NCBI GenBank assembly: GCA_946811185.2
Contig: OX328105.1
Location: 39,668,845-39,732,844, forward strand
From: Hippopus hippopus
Lineage: Eukaryota > Mollusca > Bivalvia > Cardiida > Cardiidae
Reading direction: 5' to 3'
Length of the DNA: 64,000 nt
Below, in pieces: positions 25,801 to 35,534 of the stretch (its first letter is position 1; each line of letters starts with the position of its first letter). Both the position numbers and the translations under genes were made by a program. The notes beneath the pieces were generated by a model, which saw only the letters and a list, made by a program, of their open reading frames with translations, was not told the DNA's origin and made no database searches.

Positions 25801-26501
25801 CCTCTATCTTCTCTGCTGAAATTAAAGCAATTGATCTTGCCCTTAATCTAGCTGAACGTTCTAATTGCAACCATTTCATTATCTTCTCGGACTCTTTGTC
25901 AACATTACAAGCCCTTTCAAATCAATGCCTTGAGAATCCCTTAATCTGTAGTTTACTCGAAAGGATCTCACAAATTTCTTCTATGAATAGATTGGTGTTC
26001 TGCTGGCTTCCAAGTCATGTAGGCATCAAAGGCAATGAAAATGCCGATAGGTCTGCCAAATCTGCACTTAACCTTCCCATTTCAGATTTTAAAGTTCCAC
26101 ACACTGATTTTAAATCCTCCGTTTTAACACATATCCAATCTTCTTGGCAATCCCAGTGGGATGCTGATGTTTTCAATAAACTGCATTCAGTTAAACCGTC
26201 CCTTGGCGAATGGTACCCCGTTTACAGGTCTGTTCGTCGAGAAGAAGTGATAATTGCACGACTTCGAATTGGCCATTCACGCATCACACATTCCTGGCTC
26301 TTGACCAGAGACGATGCCCCTGAATGTATTCCATGCAATGCATCCTTTTCTTTAAAACATATCCTACTAGATTGCATTGACTTTCAGCCAGTTCGTTCAA
26401 AATATTTCAACGTCGATAGTTTAAAGAATCTTTTTGATTCTGTCAGCGTTGAATCTATTATCGCTTTCATAAAAGAGATTGGCATTTACAATAAACTGTG
26501 A
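22824..26501 (+). CDS. ORF2 polyprotein, copy 2: endonuclease, reverse transcriptase, RNase H
   Basis: Intact 1225-codon frame with the same preferred start (upstream alternative ATG 22767) and the same catalytic residues as copy 1, including YVDD. The lack of even silent differences from copy 1 means the two copies have not diverged measurably since duplication, or that the assembly duplicated one locus. Confidence 0.95.
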   Translation: MDTIIQWNCRGLKSNFDELSLLINDHKPVAVCLQETFLKREDDITIKYHSIYNKIFTEGEKARGGVSIIVNNNIPHKVISLNTNLQAVAIRLSLHSAVTLCSLYLPPSTPINETNLNDLISQLPSPYILAGDFNGHNVMWGCDDTNQRGLQLESFISNNSLSFMNDNKSKTYLHPATGSYSSIDLTLCSPVLLPNFTWKVTEDLCGSDHFPIIFSSTQPSSSVRPQKWKLSKANWNRFETLCAQTITHDKFGDCDDPAKLFTSLLIDAAKQSVPQTSTNPKRPDKPWYNDDCKQAVRDRKQALRKFNLRPTKENHNLFRISRAKTRRTIRESKRKAWRQYVSKLNSRTTAKKTWDMIRKINGKGQPPLSHLEVNNTSLELPQDIADALADNFCKKSSSANYSEKFQRNKAKEEKKKLNFNSSNSEHYNKLFTFKELKSALNKAHDSSPGPDKVHYQFLKHLPFTSLSVLLDIFNDIWQSGVFPSSWREALVIPIPKPGKDTSDPANYRPIALTSCLCKTLERMVNDRLVWFLEKNNLIVDVQSGFRRQRGTIDHLVRFETFVREAFINRQHVVSVFFDLESAYDTTWKYGILKDLHDFGLRGRLPLFISAFLDERLFRVRVGNTVSGAREQEMGVPQGCILSVTLFSVKINSIVKAICPGVDCSLYVDDFVICFRSRNMNIIERQLQQCLNKLQTWSDENGFKFSKSKTKCMHLCNLRGVHPDPELYLDKTKIKVVSEFKFLGVIFDRKLSFLPHITALKKKCKKALNLLKVVAHSEWGADRKVLLRLYRSLVRSKLDYGSIVYGSARKSYLKILDSIHHEGLRLVLGAFRTSPVNSLYVEANEPSLSYRREKLSLQYLLKLKSNRFNPTHNIVFKPQYKHLFERKPNDIPPFGIRMEPIVDNLGIDTESIADYKISEIPPWTLNSAEFRFDLASDKKSVTDRTVFHARYNEIKEHYFSFKPIYTDGSKEGNSVAAAAVYGKRSLKCRLPNNSSIFSAEIKAIDLALNLAERSNCNHFIIFSDSLSTLQALSNQCLENPLICSLLERISQISSMNRLVFCWLPSHVGIKGNENADRSAKSALNLPISDFKVPHTDFKSSVLTHIQSSWQSQWDADVFNKLHSVKPSLGEWYPVYRSVRREEVIIARLRIGHSRITHSWLLTRDDAPECIPCNASFSLKHILLDCIDFQPVRSKYFNVDSLKNLFDSVSVESIIAFIKEIGIYNKL

Positions 26502-27002
26502 TATTTACTCTTGCCTTTCTTACCCATCTTTTTACAACATTCTTTATTCCTTTAATATTCAGTTTGCATCTCCTTAATGGGAGGATTAGCCCTCTTGGGG
26601 GCATCTTATCTCATTGGAGACAGGACCTCTTTAATGGGAGTATACTGATCCCATTGGAGGCTCCACACTTAACCAGTTTTAACACTCATTTCCAAAGAAA
26701 AATAATATTCACAGTATTACCTTTTTAATCTAAAATTTAGGAGTAGGCAGGGATGCCCAGCCACTCAGTATCATATTTTATGAACATTAAAACTTTTGAG
26801 TTGATAGGGATTGCCCTGTCACTCAATAATGTCCTTTATACTTATTAAGATCACACATAATTCTTCTTAATTCAACTCTTTTACTATTATAAATGTATTC
26901 AAACCTTTTTCAGTTTAAAATCCCACTTTTACTATCTTTTAACACAGATGTGCGCGCTAAATGACCAAAGCTGTCGATGCGCCATAAAACAACATTCATT
27001 CA
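26502..27002 (+). other. 3' untranslated region and ATTC tail of retrotransposon copy 2
   Basis: Same content as the copy 1 3' region. Confidence 0.85.
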
Positions 27003-27016
27003 TTACAGACTGCTAT
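27003..27016 (+). repeat. 3' target-site duplication, retrotransposon copy 2
   Basis: Same 14-mer, followed by CAAAGAG as in the empty units. Confidence 0.97.
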
Positions 27017-27733
27017 CAAAGAGAATTCCTGCGGTAAAAAAAGGGGTCAGGAACAGTAACTCTTACAGGGAAAGTGTAGTCTGCAATCAGAGTGGCAAGG
27101 GTTATTTCCCATATATCATAGCACATTATCACTATTTATCTACTTTCATTTATTTCCATAGGGTTGTTTTTTCCCCAACACATATGGCTTGCTAGGCATT
27201 AGCTGGGAAGATGTCCCGAAGCGACATGATATTGCTTGTGATCGTGATGACATGCTTCAACCGCTAAATCAGGGAAACAATGATAGTGTGATCCAGCTTG
27301 GAAATCGATTGTGATGAGGACCCAATGATATATGGCATTTTGGCACATGCAATAAAACGTAAATCTGGGTTCGCGTTCACTTCGTCGCATCGGTCGTTTG
27401 TGCACATGCTAACAGTGACAGTAATTTTGTCATTCTGATTGGGGACAATTCAATCAGAAAAGTGTGTGTTTTCCAATATTTTTCTTCCCAACAAGTAATT
27501 AAGAAAAACAGCATTATTAGTGCCTTTTGTCCAGTTCATGTTTTCACGTCCGTGTAAGTGCCATACATCGCAGGGTCATCTTTGAAACCGATTTCATTTT
27601 CTACTCTACTTCTAGCTGTTGTTCGCATTCTGACGATATGTCATTGCGGGCATGAAAAGACATATACATGTGTAATTTGCAAACTTTTTGCCCGCTTCAG
27701 CCTGCCAAAGTGAAACCTGACAAACCCTTTTTG

Positions 27734-29654
27734 GTCTTTCAGCATTACCATGCGACATTAATTGATAAGCCCTTTAAACCTATCAGGCTATTCCAAAAGC
27801 AACACTGAGCAAATTTCCCCCTGACAGCACTGAAGAAAACTAACCCTGCTTTTTTCATGATTCATTTTTTATTTATTTTCTTTCTCCCTCATCTTTCCTG
27901 TCAAAACATACCATCAGTAAAAACCCAAACTACTTTCTTGCTGTTCTCAACAACTTCAAGTAGAGAAAGGGGCTCTTGAAATTTTGTTTGCTTTGCTTGT
28001 TTTTGGGCAACAGCTGCAAGTTGCTTCTGAAAAAGTAGTCTCTCTGGTTTAATCAATTTGGCTATGATTCTTCATGATGTTTACTTAGAGAATTGATGGT
28101 CTCAACATATCCAAAGTTTCAGTGTGAGACACGGAAGCTGATCTGAACAACAGATATGCAGTTCATATCGAAATAAGTAACTCAGGTGGGTGGGGGGTCG
28201 GTTCAGAACCCGACCTTCTGTCACCCATTTTATTCAAAGAATTGCCCAGTGTTGCTGTCATTTGGCATGCATGTCGACTGTGCATGCCAGCCATTCTCCA
28301 AAGAACTACATATAAGCCTTCAAATACACTTGAAAAATCATAATAAAACAAATTTTTGACTCGTAGTGGACCATTATGCGTAATTAGGTCACAAATAAAC
28401 AAAATAGTTCCTAAAGAATTAACACCGCCACGCTCATTTTTTCATGATGCGATCAAACCAACACCAAAAACACATTTTAAACCTGGCCTTTCATTTTTTC
28501 TGATAAAACAGAGTGACAAATGTGCTTCATTTTTTCTGATAAAACAGAGTGACAAATGCGCTTGATATCAAACTTTCAAATGGAACTACTTTTGACTTCT
28601 GTTGGAATGTTTTGGAAGAAAGGGGGGGACTATATATATAAGCAGGTCAATTTTCTGGGTCGAATTCAACTGCTTGGCTGGCTCAGTGGGCCAGACGGTT
28701 TGAACCTGAGCAACGCTACCTGTTTATTTCCCCATTTTCCCCCTTTTTTTGGTTTTCATTCACTCTCCCCAATTCTTAGACATTTAACACAAATTTCAAA
28801 TTCAAATCATTAATACGAATGAGTGGAAATTTTCACTCTGTTACACTGTTTTGGTGGTCTGATAGCAGGGTAAATGAACATGAGTAGTGGTTTGCTATTA
28901 GATGTTTAATCTGTGCTAGGCAGTTACAGACTGCTATCAAAGAGAATTCCTGCGGTAAAAAAAGGGGTCAGGAACAGTAACTCTTACAGGGAAAGTGTAG
29001 TCTGCAATCAGAGTGGCAAGGGTTATTTCCCATATATCATAGCACATTATCACTATTTATCTACTTTCATTTATTTCCATAGGGTTGTTTTTTCCCCAAC
29101 ACATATGGCTTGCTAGGCATTAGCTGGGAAGATGTCCCGAAGCGACATGATATTGCTTGTGATCGTGATGACATGCTTCAACCGCTAAATCAGGGAAACA
29201 ATGATAGTGTGATCCAGCTTGGAAATCGATTGTGATGAGGACCCAATGATATATGGCATTTTGGCACATGCAATAAAACGTAAATCTGGGTTCGCGTTCA
29301 CTTCGTCGCATCGGTCGTTTGTGCACATGCTAACAGTGACAGTAATTTTGTCATTCTGATTGGGGACAATTCAATCAGAAAAGTGTGTGTTTTCCAATAT
29401 TTTTCTTCCCAACAAGTAATTAAGAAAAACAGCATTATTAGTGCCTTTTGTCCAGTTCATGTTTTCACGTCCGTGTAAGTGCCATACATCGCAGGGTCAT
29501 CTTTGAAACCGATTTCATTTTCTACTCTACTTCTAGCTGTTGTTCGCATTCTGACGATATGTCATTGCGGGCATGAAAAGACATATACATGTGTAATTTG
29601 CAAACTTTTTGCCCGCTTCAGCCTGCCAAAGTGAAACCTGACAAACCCTTTTTG
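27734..29654 (+). repeat. 1921-bp unit 10
   Basis: Uninterrupted unit on the right of the composite pair, so the insertion-bearing units are flanked on both sides by empty units. Confidence 0.95.
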
Positions 29655-30516
29655 GTCTTTCAGCATTACCATGCGACATTAATTGATAAGCCCTTTAAAC
29701 CTATCAGGCTATTCCAAAAGCAACACTGAGCAAATTTCCCCCTGACAGCACTGAAGAAAACTAACCCTGCTTTTTTCATGATTCATTTTTTATTTATTTT
29801 CTTTCTCCCTCATCTTTCCTGTCAAAACATACCATCAGTAAAAACCCAAACTACTTTCTTGCTGTTCTCAACAACTTCAAGTAGAGAAAGGGGCTCTTGA
29901 AATTTTGTTTGCTTTGCTTGTTTTTGGGCAACAGCTGCAAGTTGCTTCTGAAAAAGTAGTCTCTCTGGTTTAATCAATTTGGCTATGATTCTTCATGATG
30001 TTTACTTAGAGAATTGATGGTCTCAACATATCCAAAGTTTCAGTGTGAGACACGGAAGCTGATCTGAACAACAGATATGCAGTTCATATCGAAATAAGTA
30101 ACTCAGGTGGGTGGGGGGTCGGTTCAGAACCCGACCTTCTGTCACCCATTTTATTCAAAGAATTGCCCAGTGTTGCTGTCATTTGGCATGCATGTCGACT
30201 GTGCATGCCAGCCATTCTCCAAAGAACTACATATAAGCCTTCAAATACACTTGAAAAATCATAATAAAACAAATTTTTGACTCGTAGTGGACCATTATGC
30301 GTAATTAGGTCACAAATAAACAAAATAGTTCCTAAAGAATTAACACCGCCACGCTCATTTTTTCATGATGCGATCAAACCAACACCAAAAACACATTTTA
30401 AACCTGGCCTTTCATTTTTTCTGATAAAACAGAGTGACAAATGTGCTTCATTTTTTCTGATAAAACAGAGTGACAAATGCGCTTGATATCAAACTTTCAA
30501 ATGGAACTACTTTTGA
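29655..30516 (+). repeat. 1921-bp unit 11, partial (862 bp): right edge of the array
   Basis: Follows the unit exactly to TTTTGA at 30511-30516, then switches to unrelated sequence. The heptamer GAACTAC occurs on both sides of the switch (30504-30510 and 30515-30521), which suggests a junction formed through short homology. Confidence 0.93.
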
Positions 30517-31612
30517 ACTACTACGTCCCGGAAGCAATTCTTTCTCGTGTTACACTAAGGTGGCAGATCACGGTTTTCAGATACACTGATCTCTGTGGAC
30601 AGCACAGCAAACAGAACCTCCTCAAAGGTCTATCTGACCAGCTTGAAATTATAATGAGCACTTAAATGTAACAGCACAATCCTAATTCTTTAAATGTTAT
30701 CAATAAATAATGTTCAACTTGTGAAATAGTGAAATTATTGATCAATAATGGCAAGTGGTATGGTCGGAAAAAAACTGACAAAATATGCCATTTTAGCCTA
30801 TATTCCAAAATTCACAAAATGCAAACCCCGGAAGCTAGCCTGAAAATGTCAAGCTTAGTTGAAACTCAAACCAACACATAATCTGGGGATAAAATCCAAA
30901 ATAGCACATTACCTTGCCGTTTTTTCGCAATCTTTCATGCCTTTGCCTTACCCTTATTTTTGCAGTTAAAAACAGCTTCTGGCTCCATGACCTCTCCATT
31001 TCGCATTTGGGGTCAAATTTATAGAACAAAGAAGGAAAGGTCATGACCTCCTCTTTCATAGACAAACCAAATGCTTCTTTTCCTTAATCTAACACAATTC
31101 ATAGGTGTAATACTACTCTTCTTATCAAAATTGCATTGAAAACCTACCGTTCTCAATTATTTCTAATTTTGACCATGGCCAATTCGAAGCGAACTGTTTA
31201 CATGTGCCCAAGAACTGACGGAAGCTTATTCCTTCTTTTGAAATGTATGCTAACCGAAGGAATGGTCTAGTGAACATCTTGAGTAATGAGCATCTTTGCT
31301 ACATGTATATATTTACATTGAATTTCTATGAAGACACTTATCTCTGAGAATAACGGTGTAAAAAAAGAGGCTTCCACCAGTTGTCGAACAAGTTTCTTTA
31401 GCCCTACGTGGTCAGTGTCACCAGAAAGAGCAAAATGCAATCACTTACATTAACATGGAGAGCAAATCTGAGACCTGTGTTTTGATCTCATCAGAGAAAA
31501 CAGTAGAGCAGTTTTAGAAAAGCTAGAAGTCACATTTTAACTGGTATGGTCAATATCAAATTTTAAGAGGGAGGCTAGCTCTATTGATACTTGTGTCACA
31601 CTACAGCTGCGT
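30517..31612. other. Single-copy-like sequence beside the array
   Basis: About 1.1 kb of AT-rich DNA not seen elsewhere in the window. The first 149 bp after the array edge (30517-30665) stay open on the plus strand, ending LLKGLSDQLEIIMST; this has an amino-acid-like composition but I do not recognise it. It could be the end of an exon cut off by the array. Nothing else is supported here. Confidence 0.35.
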
Positions 31613-31651
31613 CTTTGTTTGTTTGTTTGTTTGTTTGTTTGTTTGTTTGTT
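31613..31651 (+). repeat. GTTT microsatellite
   Basis: About nine tandem GTTT units ending in TTTT. Confidence 0.95.
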
Positions 31652-31916
31652 TTACATAGAAAATTGAGTGAAAATCCGTAACTTTGACCTTCCGATACAC
31701 TTATTGGCAAACCCAGAGCTTTATTAGTTGCCTCTATGAAATACATGTCCTGTGACTCAAACTCAAAGAGTAAGACAACCTATTGCAATTTTCGCTATTC
31801 CAACCCCAAACCCCCAAACCAAACTAGATCTAGAAGCCTTGAAAAATTACAGCGAAAGGGTATTCCCAGTTTGTTTTTTTTTGCAAAATAAGTTTCACAC
31901 GCTCGCATTCATGCGC

Positions 31917-31923
31917 GTGCGCG

Positions 31924-31958
<35 letters not shown>

Positions 31959-31959
31959 G
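31917..31959 (+). repeat. Compound GC/CA/TA microsatellite
   Basis: GCGCGC, then about eleven CA repeats, then TA repeats; a Z-DNA-prone and slippage-prone stretch. A T18 run follows at about 32048-32065. Confidence 0.95.
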
Positions 31960-32253
31960 GGGTAGTGAGTGGGTTGGTAGGTGGGTGTGTGAGTGGGTGT
32001 GTTTTAAAAAGGTAACAAAGGTCCATGACTCCCGAACAGGGGGAGTAATTTTTTTTTTTTTTTTAACAACTAGGCATCGGTAGTAGTAATCCCTGAAAGT
32101 TTGAATCAATTCCGTCCAATGAATGAAGAGTTTCGGTCTCAAAAGAAAAAAAAAATGTTCCAGGTACGGGCACACGTACGGACGGGTGCCATTACTATAT
32201 TCTCCTCCGATGCCTATTGGTGGGGATAATTGTGTTGTGAGTGTACCTTAGAT

Positions 32254-32283
32254 GGGTTAGGGTTAGGGTCTGGGTTAGGGGGG
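32254..32283 (+). repeat. TTAGGG telomere-type units
   Basis: TTAGGG at 32257-32262, 32263-32268 and 32275-32280, with a G run after the last. TTAGGG is the usual animal telomere repeat. Three units are too few to be a working telomere. Confidence 0.7.
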
Positions 32284-32440
32284 TCGTTATTTTATAGGGG
32301 GTCACTATTATATGTGTGGGTCATTTTTCTACGTGTTGGGCAGTCAAAATATTATGACCCTCCGGTCATAATATTATGACCGGGGGGTCACTATCTCTAT
32401 AAGATAATGACCGGGGGGGGGTCATTATTTTATCGGGGTA
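32284..32440. repeat. G-rich GGTCATTAT repeats with a 22-bp perfect palindrome
   Basis: Repeated GGGTCAT/ATTATGACC motifs. 32362-32383 (CCGG...CCGG, centre AATATT) is a perfect palindrome, and AATATTATGACC just upstream is inverted against it. This is low-complexity sequence able to form cruciforms or hairpins. Confidence 0.75.
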
Positions 32441-32477
32441 AGTTTACAACGTTACACCGGCGTCCGTTGTGTGTTGT

Positions 32478-33510
32478 CCGTCTTGTGTACGCTCTAGATG
32501 CCACATTTTCAGTCGGAAACCTTTGAAAGGTGGTCAGAATGTTTGTCTTGGTGATATCTTGGACGAGTTAGAAAATGGGTCACGTCAGGTCAAAAACTAG
32601 GTCACTAGGTCAAATCTTAAATATACCTTGTGTACACTATAGAGGCCACAATTTCAGTCCGAAACTTTTGAAAGGTGGTCAGAATGTTTGCCTAGATGAC
32701 ATCTTGGACGAGTTTGAAAATGGGTCACGTCGGGTCAAAAACTAGGTCACTAGATCAAATCTTAGAAAAACCCTGTGTACGCTCTAAAGGCCACATTTTC
32801 AATCCAGTACTCTTAAAAGTCGGTCAGAATGTTTGTCTTGATGATATCTCGGATGAATTTGAAAATTGGTCACTTCTGGTCAAAAATTGGGTCACTGGGT
32901 CAAAATTTTGAAAATTTCTGTATATGCTTTAGAGGCCACATTTTCAGTTCAATACTCATTAAACTTGGACAGAGTGTTTGGCTAGATGAAATCTCGAATG
33001 AGATCGAAAATAGGTTATGTCGGGTCCAAAAGTAGGACACCATGTCATTTTTTTTTTTTAATCTTGTATACGTTCTTGAGGTCACATTTTCTGCCCAACT
33101 CTTATCAAAATTAGTAAGAATTTTTTAAATGATTAATTATATGATAAGATTGAAAATGGGCCACATTTGGTCAAAAAGTAGGTCGCCATATCAAAATCTT
33201 GGGAAAAATCTCATCTACATTCTAGAGGCCACATTTTCTGTCCAATATTCATTAAAGGTGGTCAGAATCTTCGTTTTGATAATATTTTTAACACATTGTA
33301 AACTGGGCTATGTTTGGATTAAAAGTAGGTCAATGAGACAACTTCTAAAAAAAAAAGCTTGTATGCACGCTAGAGGCCAAATTTTCAGTTTAATACTTAT
33401 AAAAGCTTGTTAGACTGTTTGTCATAATATCTCGGAAGGGATTGGAAATAGATCATGTATGGTCAAAAGGCTCAGGTGAGCGACTCCAGGGTCATAACGG
33501 CCCTCTTGTT
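32478..33510 (+). repeat. Degenerate 145-bp tandem repeat, about seven copies
   Basis: GGTCAGAATGTTTG-like motifs recur at about 32532, 32677, 32822, 32967, 33112, 33260 and 33409. Each copy also has AGGCCACATTTTCAGT and GGTCAAAAACTAGGTCAC variants. The block closes with CTCAGGTGAGCG and GGCCCTCTTGTT. I associate this type with bivalve genomes; the name of the family is not known to me. Confidence 0.88.
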
Positions 33511-33816
33511 ATATATAAAGTATAGAATAATACAGTTCAGGTTAATGGGTTTCTCCGACTCAGATTTGCAATCTAGACAGTAGGCCTATACCTAATATTA
33601 GATCATAAGGAATAAATACATCAGACCAGTCTGCGCAGTTGATAGTTATAACGTTACTTATATCTGTAACGAAATTTATTACAGATTTAAAGAAAATTAA
33701 AACAAGGTTTTTTTGTCAACTTTATAAAATGTAAAGAAAAATAAAAAACATCACGTGTTGTAAGACATTAATTTTAGTTGAAAAACAAGGCTGCAGCGCG
33801 TGACGAAAACCGTAGT
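33511..33816. other. AT-rich spacer
   Basis: No repeat family or ORF recognised. It lies directly before the E2F-like site. Confidence 0.4.
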
Positions 33817-33828
33817 TTTGGCGGGAAA
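33817..33828 (+). promoter_or_regulatory. E2F-like site TTTGGCGGGAAA
   Basis: Exact match to the animal E2F consensus TTTSGCGSGAAA, in a locally GC-richer stretch (CAGCGCGTGACG just upstream). E2F sites lie in promoters of S-phase genes. One site in 33 kb could be chance, but a possible first exon follows within 70 bp. Confidence 0.4.
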
Positions 33829-33893
33829 AAAATCTGCTTACCTTGGCATATAACGCATGTTATTTAGGCTATGTTTATTCAAAAATACTGTTA

Positions 33894-33984
33894 ATGGCGA
33901 GGGAGATAGTATATTTCACAGGATCGATTATTCATGGATATATTTTCATTCGTTCTCCGGAAGTTTTATCGATAGATTTATCAG
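33894..33984 (+). CDS. Possible first coding exon, unrecognised
   Basis: ATG at 33894 opens MAREIVYFTGSIIHGYIFIR and continues to a near-consensus splice donor, CAG|GTAAGT, with the cut after 33984 (91 nt, phase 1). The frame stays open about 20 codons past the donor. The peptide is hydrophobic in its middle and matches no family I know. With the E2F-like site 66 bp upstream this is a plausible gene start whose next exons would lie within or beyond the transposon-rich half. I found no convincing downstream exon, so it may be spurious. Confidence 0.25.
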
Positions 33985-34436
33985 GTAAGTTATGTATTTT
34001 CGAGTTTGTTATGTGCAGTGCGAAATCGGAGCAAATGACATAACACCCTCGAACAAGGTAACTTAATTTCTTTTTGGTGGTAATATTCGTAGGAGATATT
34101 TGTTTGTAGCCTAACACATCATAGATAAAGAATGGAGGAAGGGGGGGAAAAACTATCAAATGAAATTTTAGCATTTCATGAAAAGCGTTGATACTCAAGG
34201 ACTTTAGTTGCGATTTGCAAAATGTTCTGTCACCCCCCCCCCCCGGAAAAAAACTGGTGAAAAGCCTTTTTCTCCCTTTCCCATAATGTTTCAAGATTAA
34301 ATTCTGCTTAAAGGCAAGATGCTATTTTGGTTAATTGAATAAAAAATAGAGTCCCAAGTTCAGATACTATTCGGTGCAGTCTGATCATGATCTACACTAA
34401 CTGCAATCGCATTTTATAAGTACTGCATTTATGCTA

Positions 34437-34575
34437 ATAATACCTTTCCCAAAACAATCTTGTGATTTAACAACCCAGAAGAAAAGGTCTTTTAAAAACA
34501 TAGTGGGGAAGGAGAAAATGCTGGTAACCTTTTCTCCTTTTCCCACAATGTTTTCTGCCCTTTCCAGACAAGGTA
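34437..34575 (-). mobile_element. TTAA-MITE, partial
   Basis: Starts TACCTTTCCCAAAACAATC; the palindromic core survives around 34500-34555, and the far end is lost. Confidence 0.75.
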
Positions 34576-34699
34576 AGGTAGTTCTTGTGCAAAATATCTT
34601 AGGAAAGGTGACAGTGAAGATCAAAGATTAGAATTTGTTTTGTGCATTCTGATCTTCTTTACCCTTCCTGCAAAGGCAGCTAAAGCTGTGAATGGCATT

Positions 34700-34835
34700 T
34701 TATCCACCACCAAACAATCCAGCGTTTTAACAACCTTGGGGAAGCTTATAAACATTGTGGGATAAGGAGAAAATGTTGGATTAACCATTTGAGCCACATT
34801 TGATGTGTTGTCTGCAAATAGTTTGGACTGATACA
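34700..34835 (-). mobile_element. TTAA-MITE with deleted core
   Basis: Left end and right-half motif CTGCAAATAGTTTGGAC remain; the right half of the hairpin is missing after GAGAAAATGTTGG. Confidence 0.7.
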
Positions 34836-34952
34836 TCCAAAATGTTTCTGTTTTGTATAAAGTGAAGAGTAAAGGTGACAGGGGTTACCTGTATGCAGCT
34901 AAAGTTGACAAATAGCTAGAGACAAATAGCTAGAGTAACAACTTTGTTGACA

Positions 34953-35150
34953 TTAACTCTTTTACCAAAGAATAGAATTTTAGACTTGTCAAAATTGATA
35001 GCATTTACAGGTTGCCTTTGATAGGGTAGAAAACATTGTGGGAAAAGGAGAAAATGCTGGTTACCAGCATTTTCTCCTTTTCCAACAATGTTTTTAAAAT
35101 CTTGCTTCTATTGGTGTTGTTAAAAGTCGGTGTTGTGTGATAAAGGGTAA
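34953..35150 (+). mobile_element. TTAA-MITE, nearly complete
   Basis: TTAA at 34953, TTTTAGACTTGTC motif, intact core centred near 35062, right end AAAGGGTAA with the final TTAA mutated. Confidence 0.85.
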
Positions 35151-35223
35151 AGGTGTATTGTGCAGGTTGACATGTATGTAATGATGGAGATGGAATGATA
35201 CAGAGCAAAATGAAATTTATGTT

Positions 35224-35450
35224 TTAACTCCCACCCAAATGACAAAGTTCTACACTTACCTAAATTCAAAGCAGTTGCAAACAACCAATTAATCGTGGCT
35301 CAAAAGATGTGATTTATAGCTGAATTGTTAGATATATCATGCGAAAAGGAGAAATTGTTGGTAACCAGCATTTTCTCCTTTCACATAATGTTTTCAAAAG
35401 AGTTTTTCTTCAAGGTCGTTAAGATCTGCGATTGTGAGGTAAAGGGTTGA
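35224..35450 (+). mobile_element. TTAA-MITE, diverged
   Basis: TTAA at 35224, GTGGCTCAAA motif, half-preserved core near 35340-35385, end GGTAAAGGGTTGA. Confidence 0.75.
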
Positions 35451-35534
35451 ACTGAACATTGGCTTAGATTTAATCTGACCTCTCAACTTATAAGGATTCT
35501 GAAAATAATGAATACTTTCTTCATTGATTTAATG

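Larger units (their letters stand above)
21795..27002 (+). mobile_element. Non-LTR retrotransposon copy 2, identical to copy 1
   Basis: Same truncation point, tail, target and duplication as copy 1, at an offset of exactly 7143. I saw no difference from copy 1, and translations in several frames are identical. An independent second insertion would not reproduce both the truncation and the target base, so this copy arose by amplification of the host unit. Confidence 0.96.
20591..27733 (+). repeat. Composite unit 9 (7143 bp): second copy of the interrupted unit
   Basis: Repeats unit 8 base for base as far as I compared, including the insertion point, the 14-bp duplication, the truncation point and both reading frames. 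It must be a segmental copy of unit 8, or the reverse. Confidence 0.97.
1..30516 (+). repeat. Tandem array of a 1921-bp satellite-like unit
   Basis: The same sequence recurs head to tail every 1921 bases. Unit starts (phase set at the first base of the window) are 1, 1922, 3843, 5764, 7685, 9606, 11527, 13448, 20591, 27734 and 29655. Units 8 and 9 are lengthened to 7143 bp by an inserted retrotransposon. The array is cut by the left window edge and stops at 30516, in the middle of unit 11. Units differ by isolated single bases, so homogenisation is strong and recent. No ORF above 85 codons exists in the unit and none looks like a known protein. Its role is unknown; a long-period satellite is the plainest reading. 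Confidence 0.97.

Noticed and set aside
21795..27002. Second independent LINE insertion
   Set aside because: Identical target base, truncation and duplication at an exact 7143-bp offset require duplication of the locus.
1..30516. rDNA, 5S, histone or snRNA gene cluster
   Set aside because: None of the conserved sequences of these genes was found in the unit.
34230..34245. Poly-C run as a functional G-quadruplex
   Set aside because: A single homopolymer, best explained by slippage.
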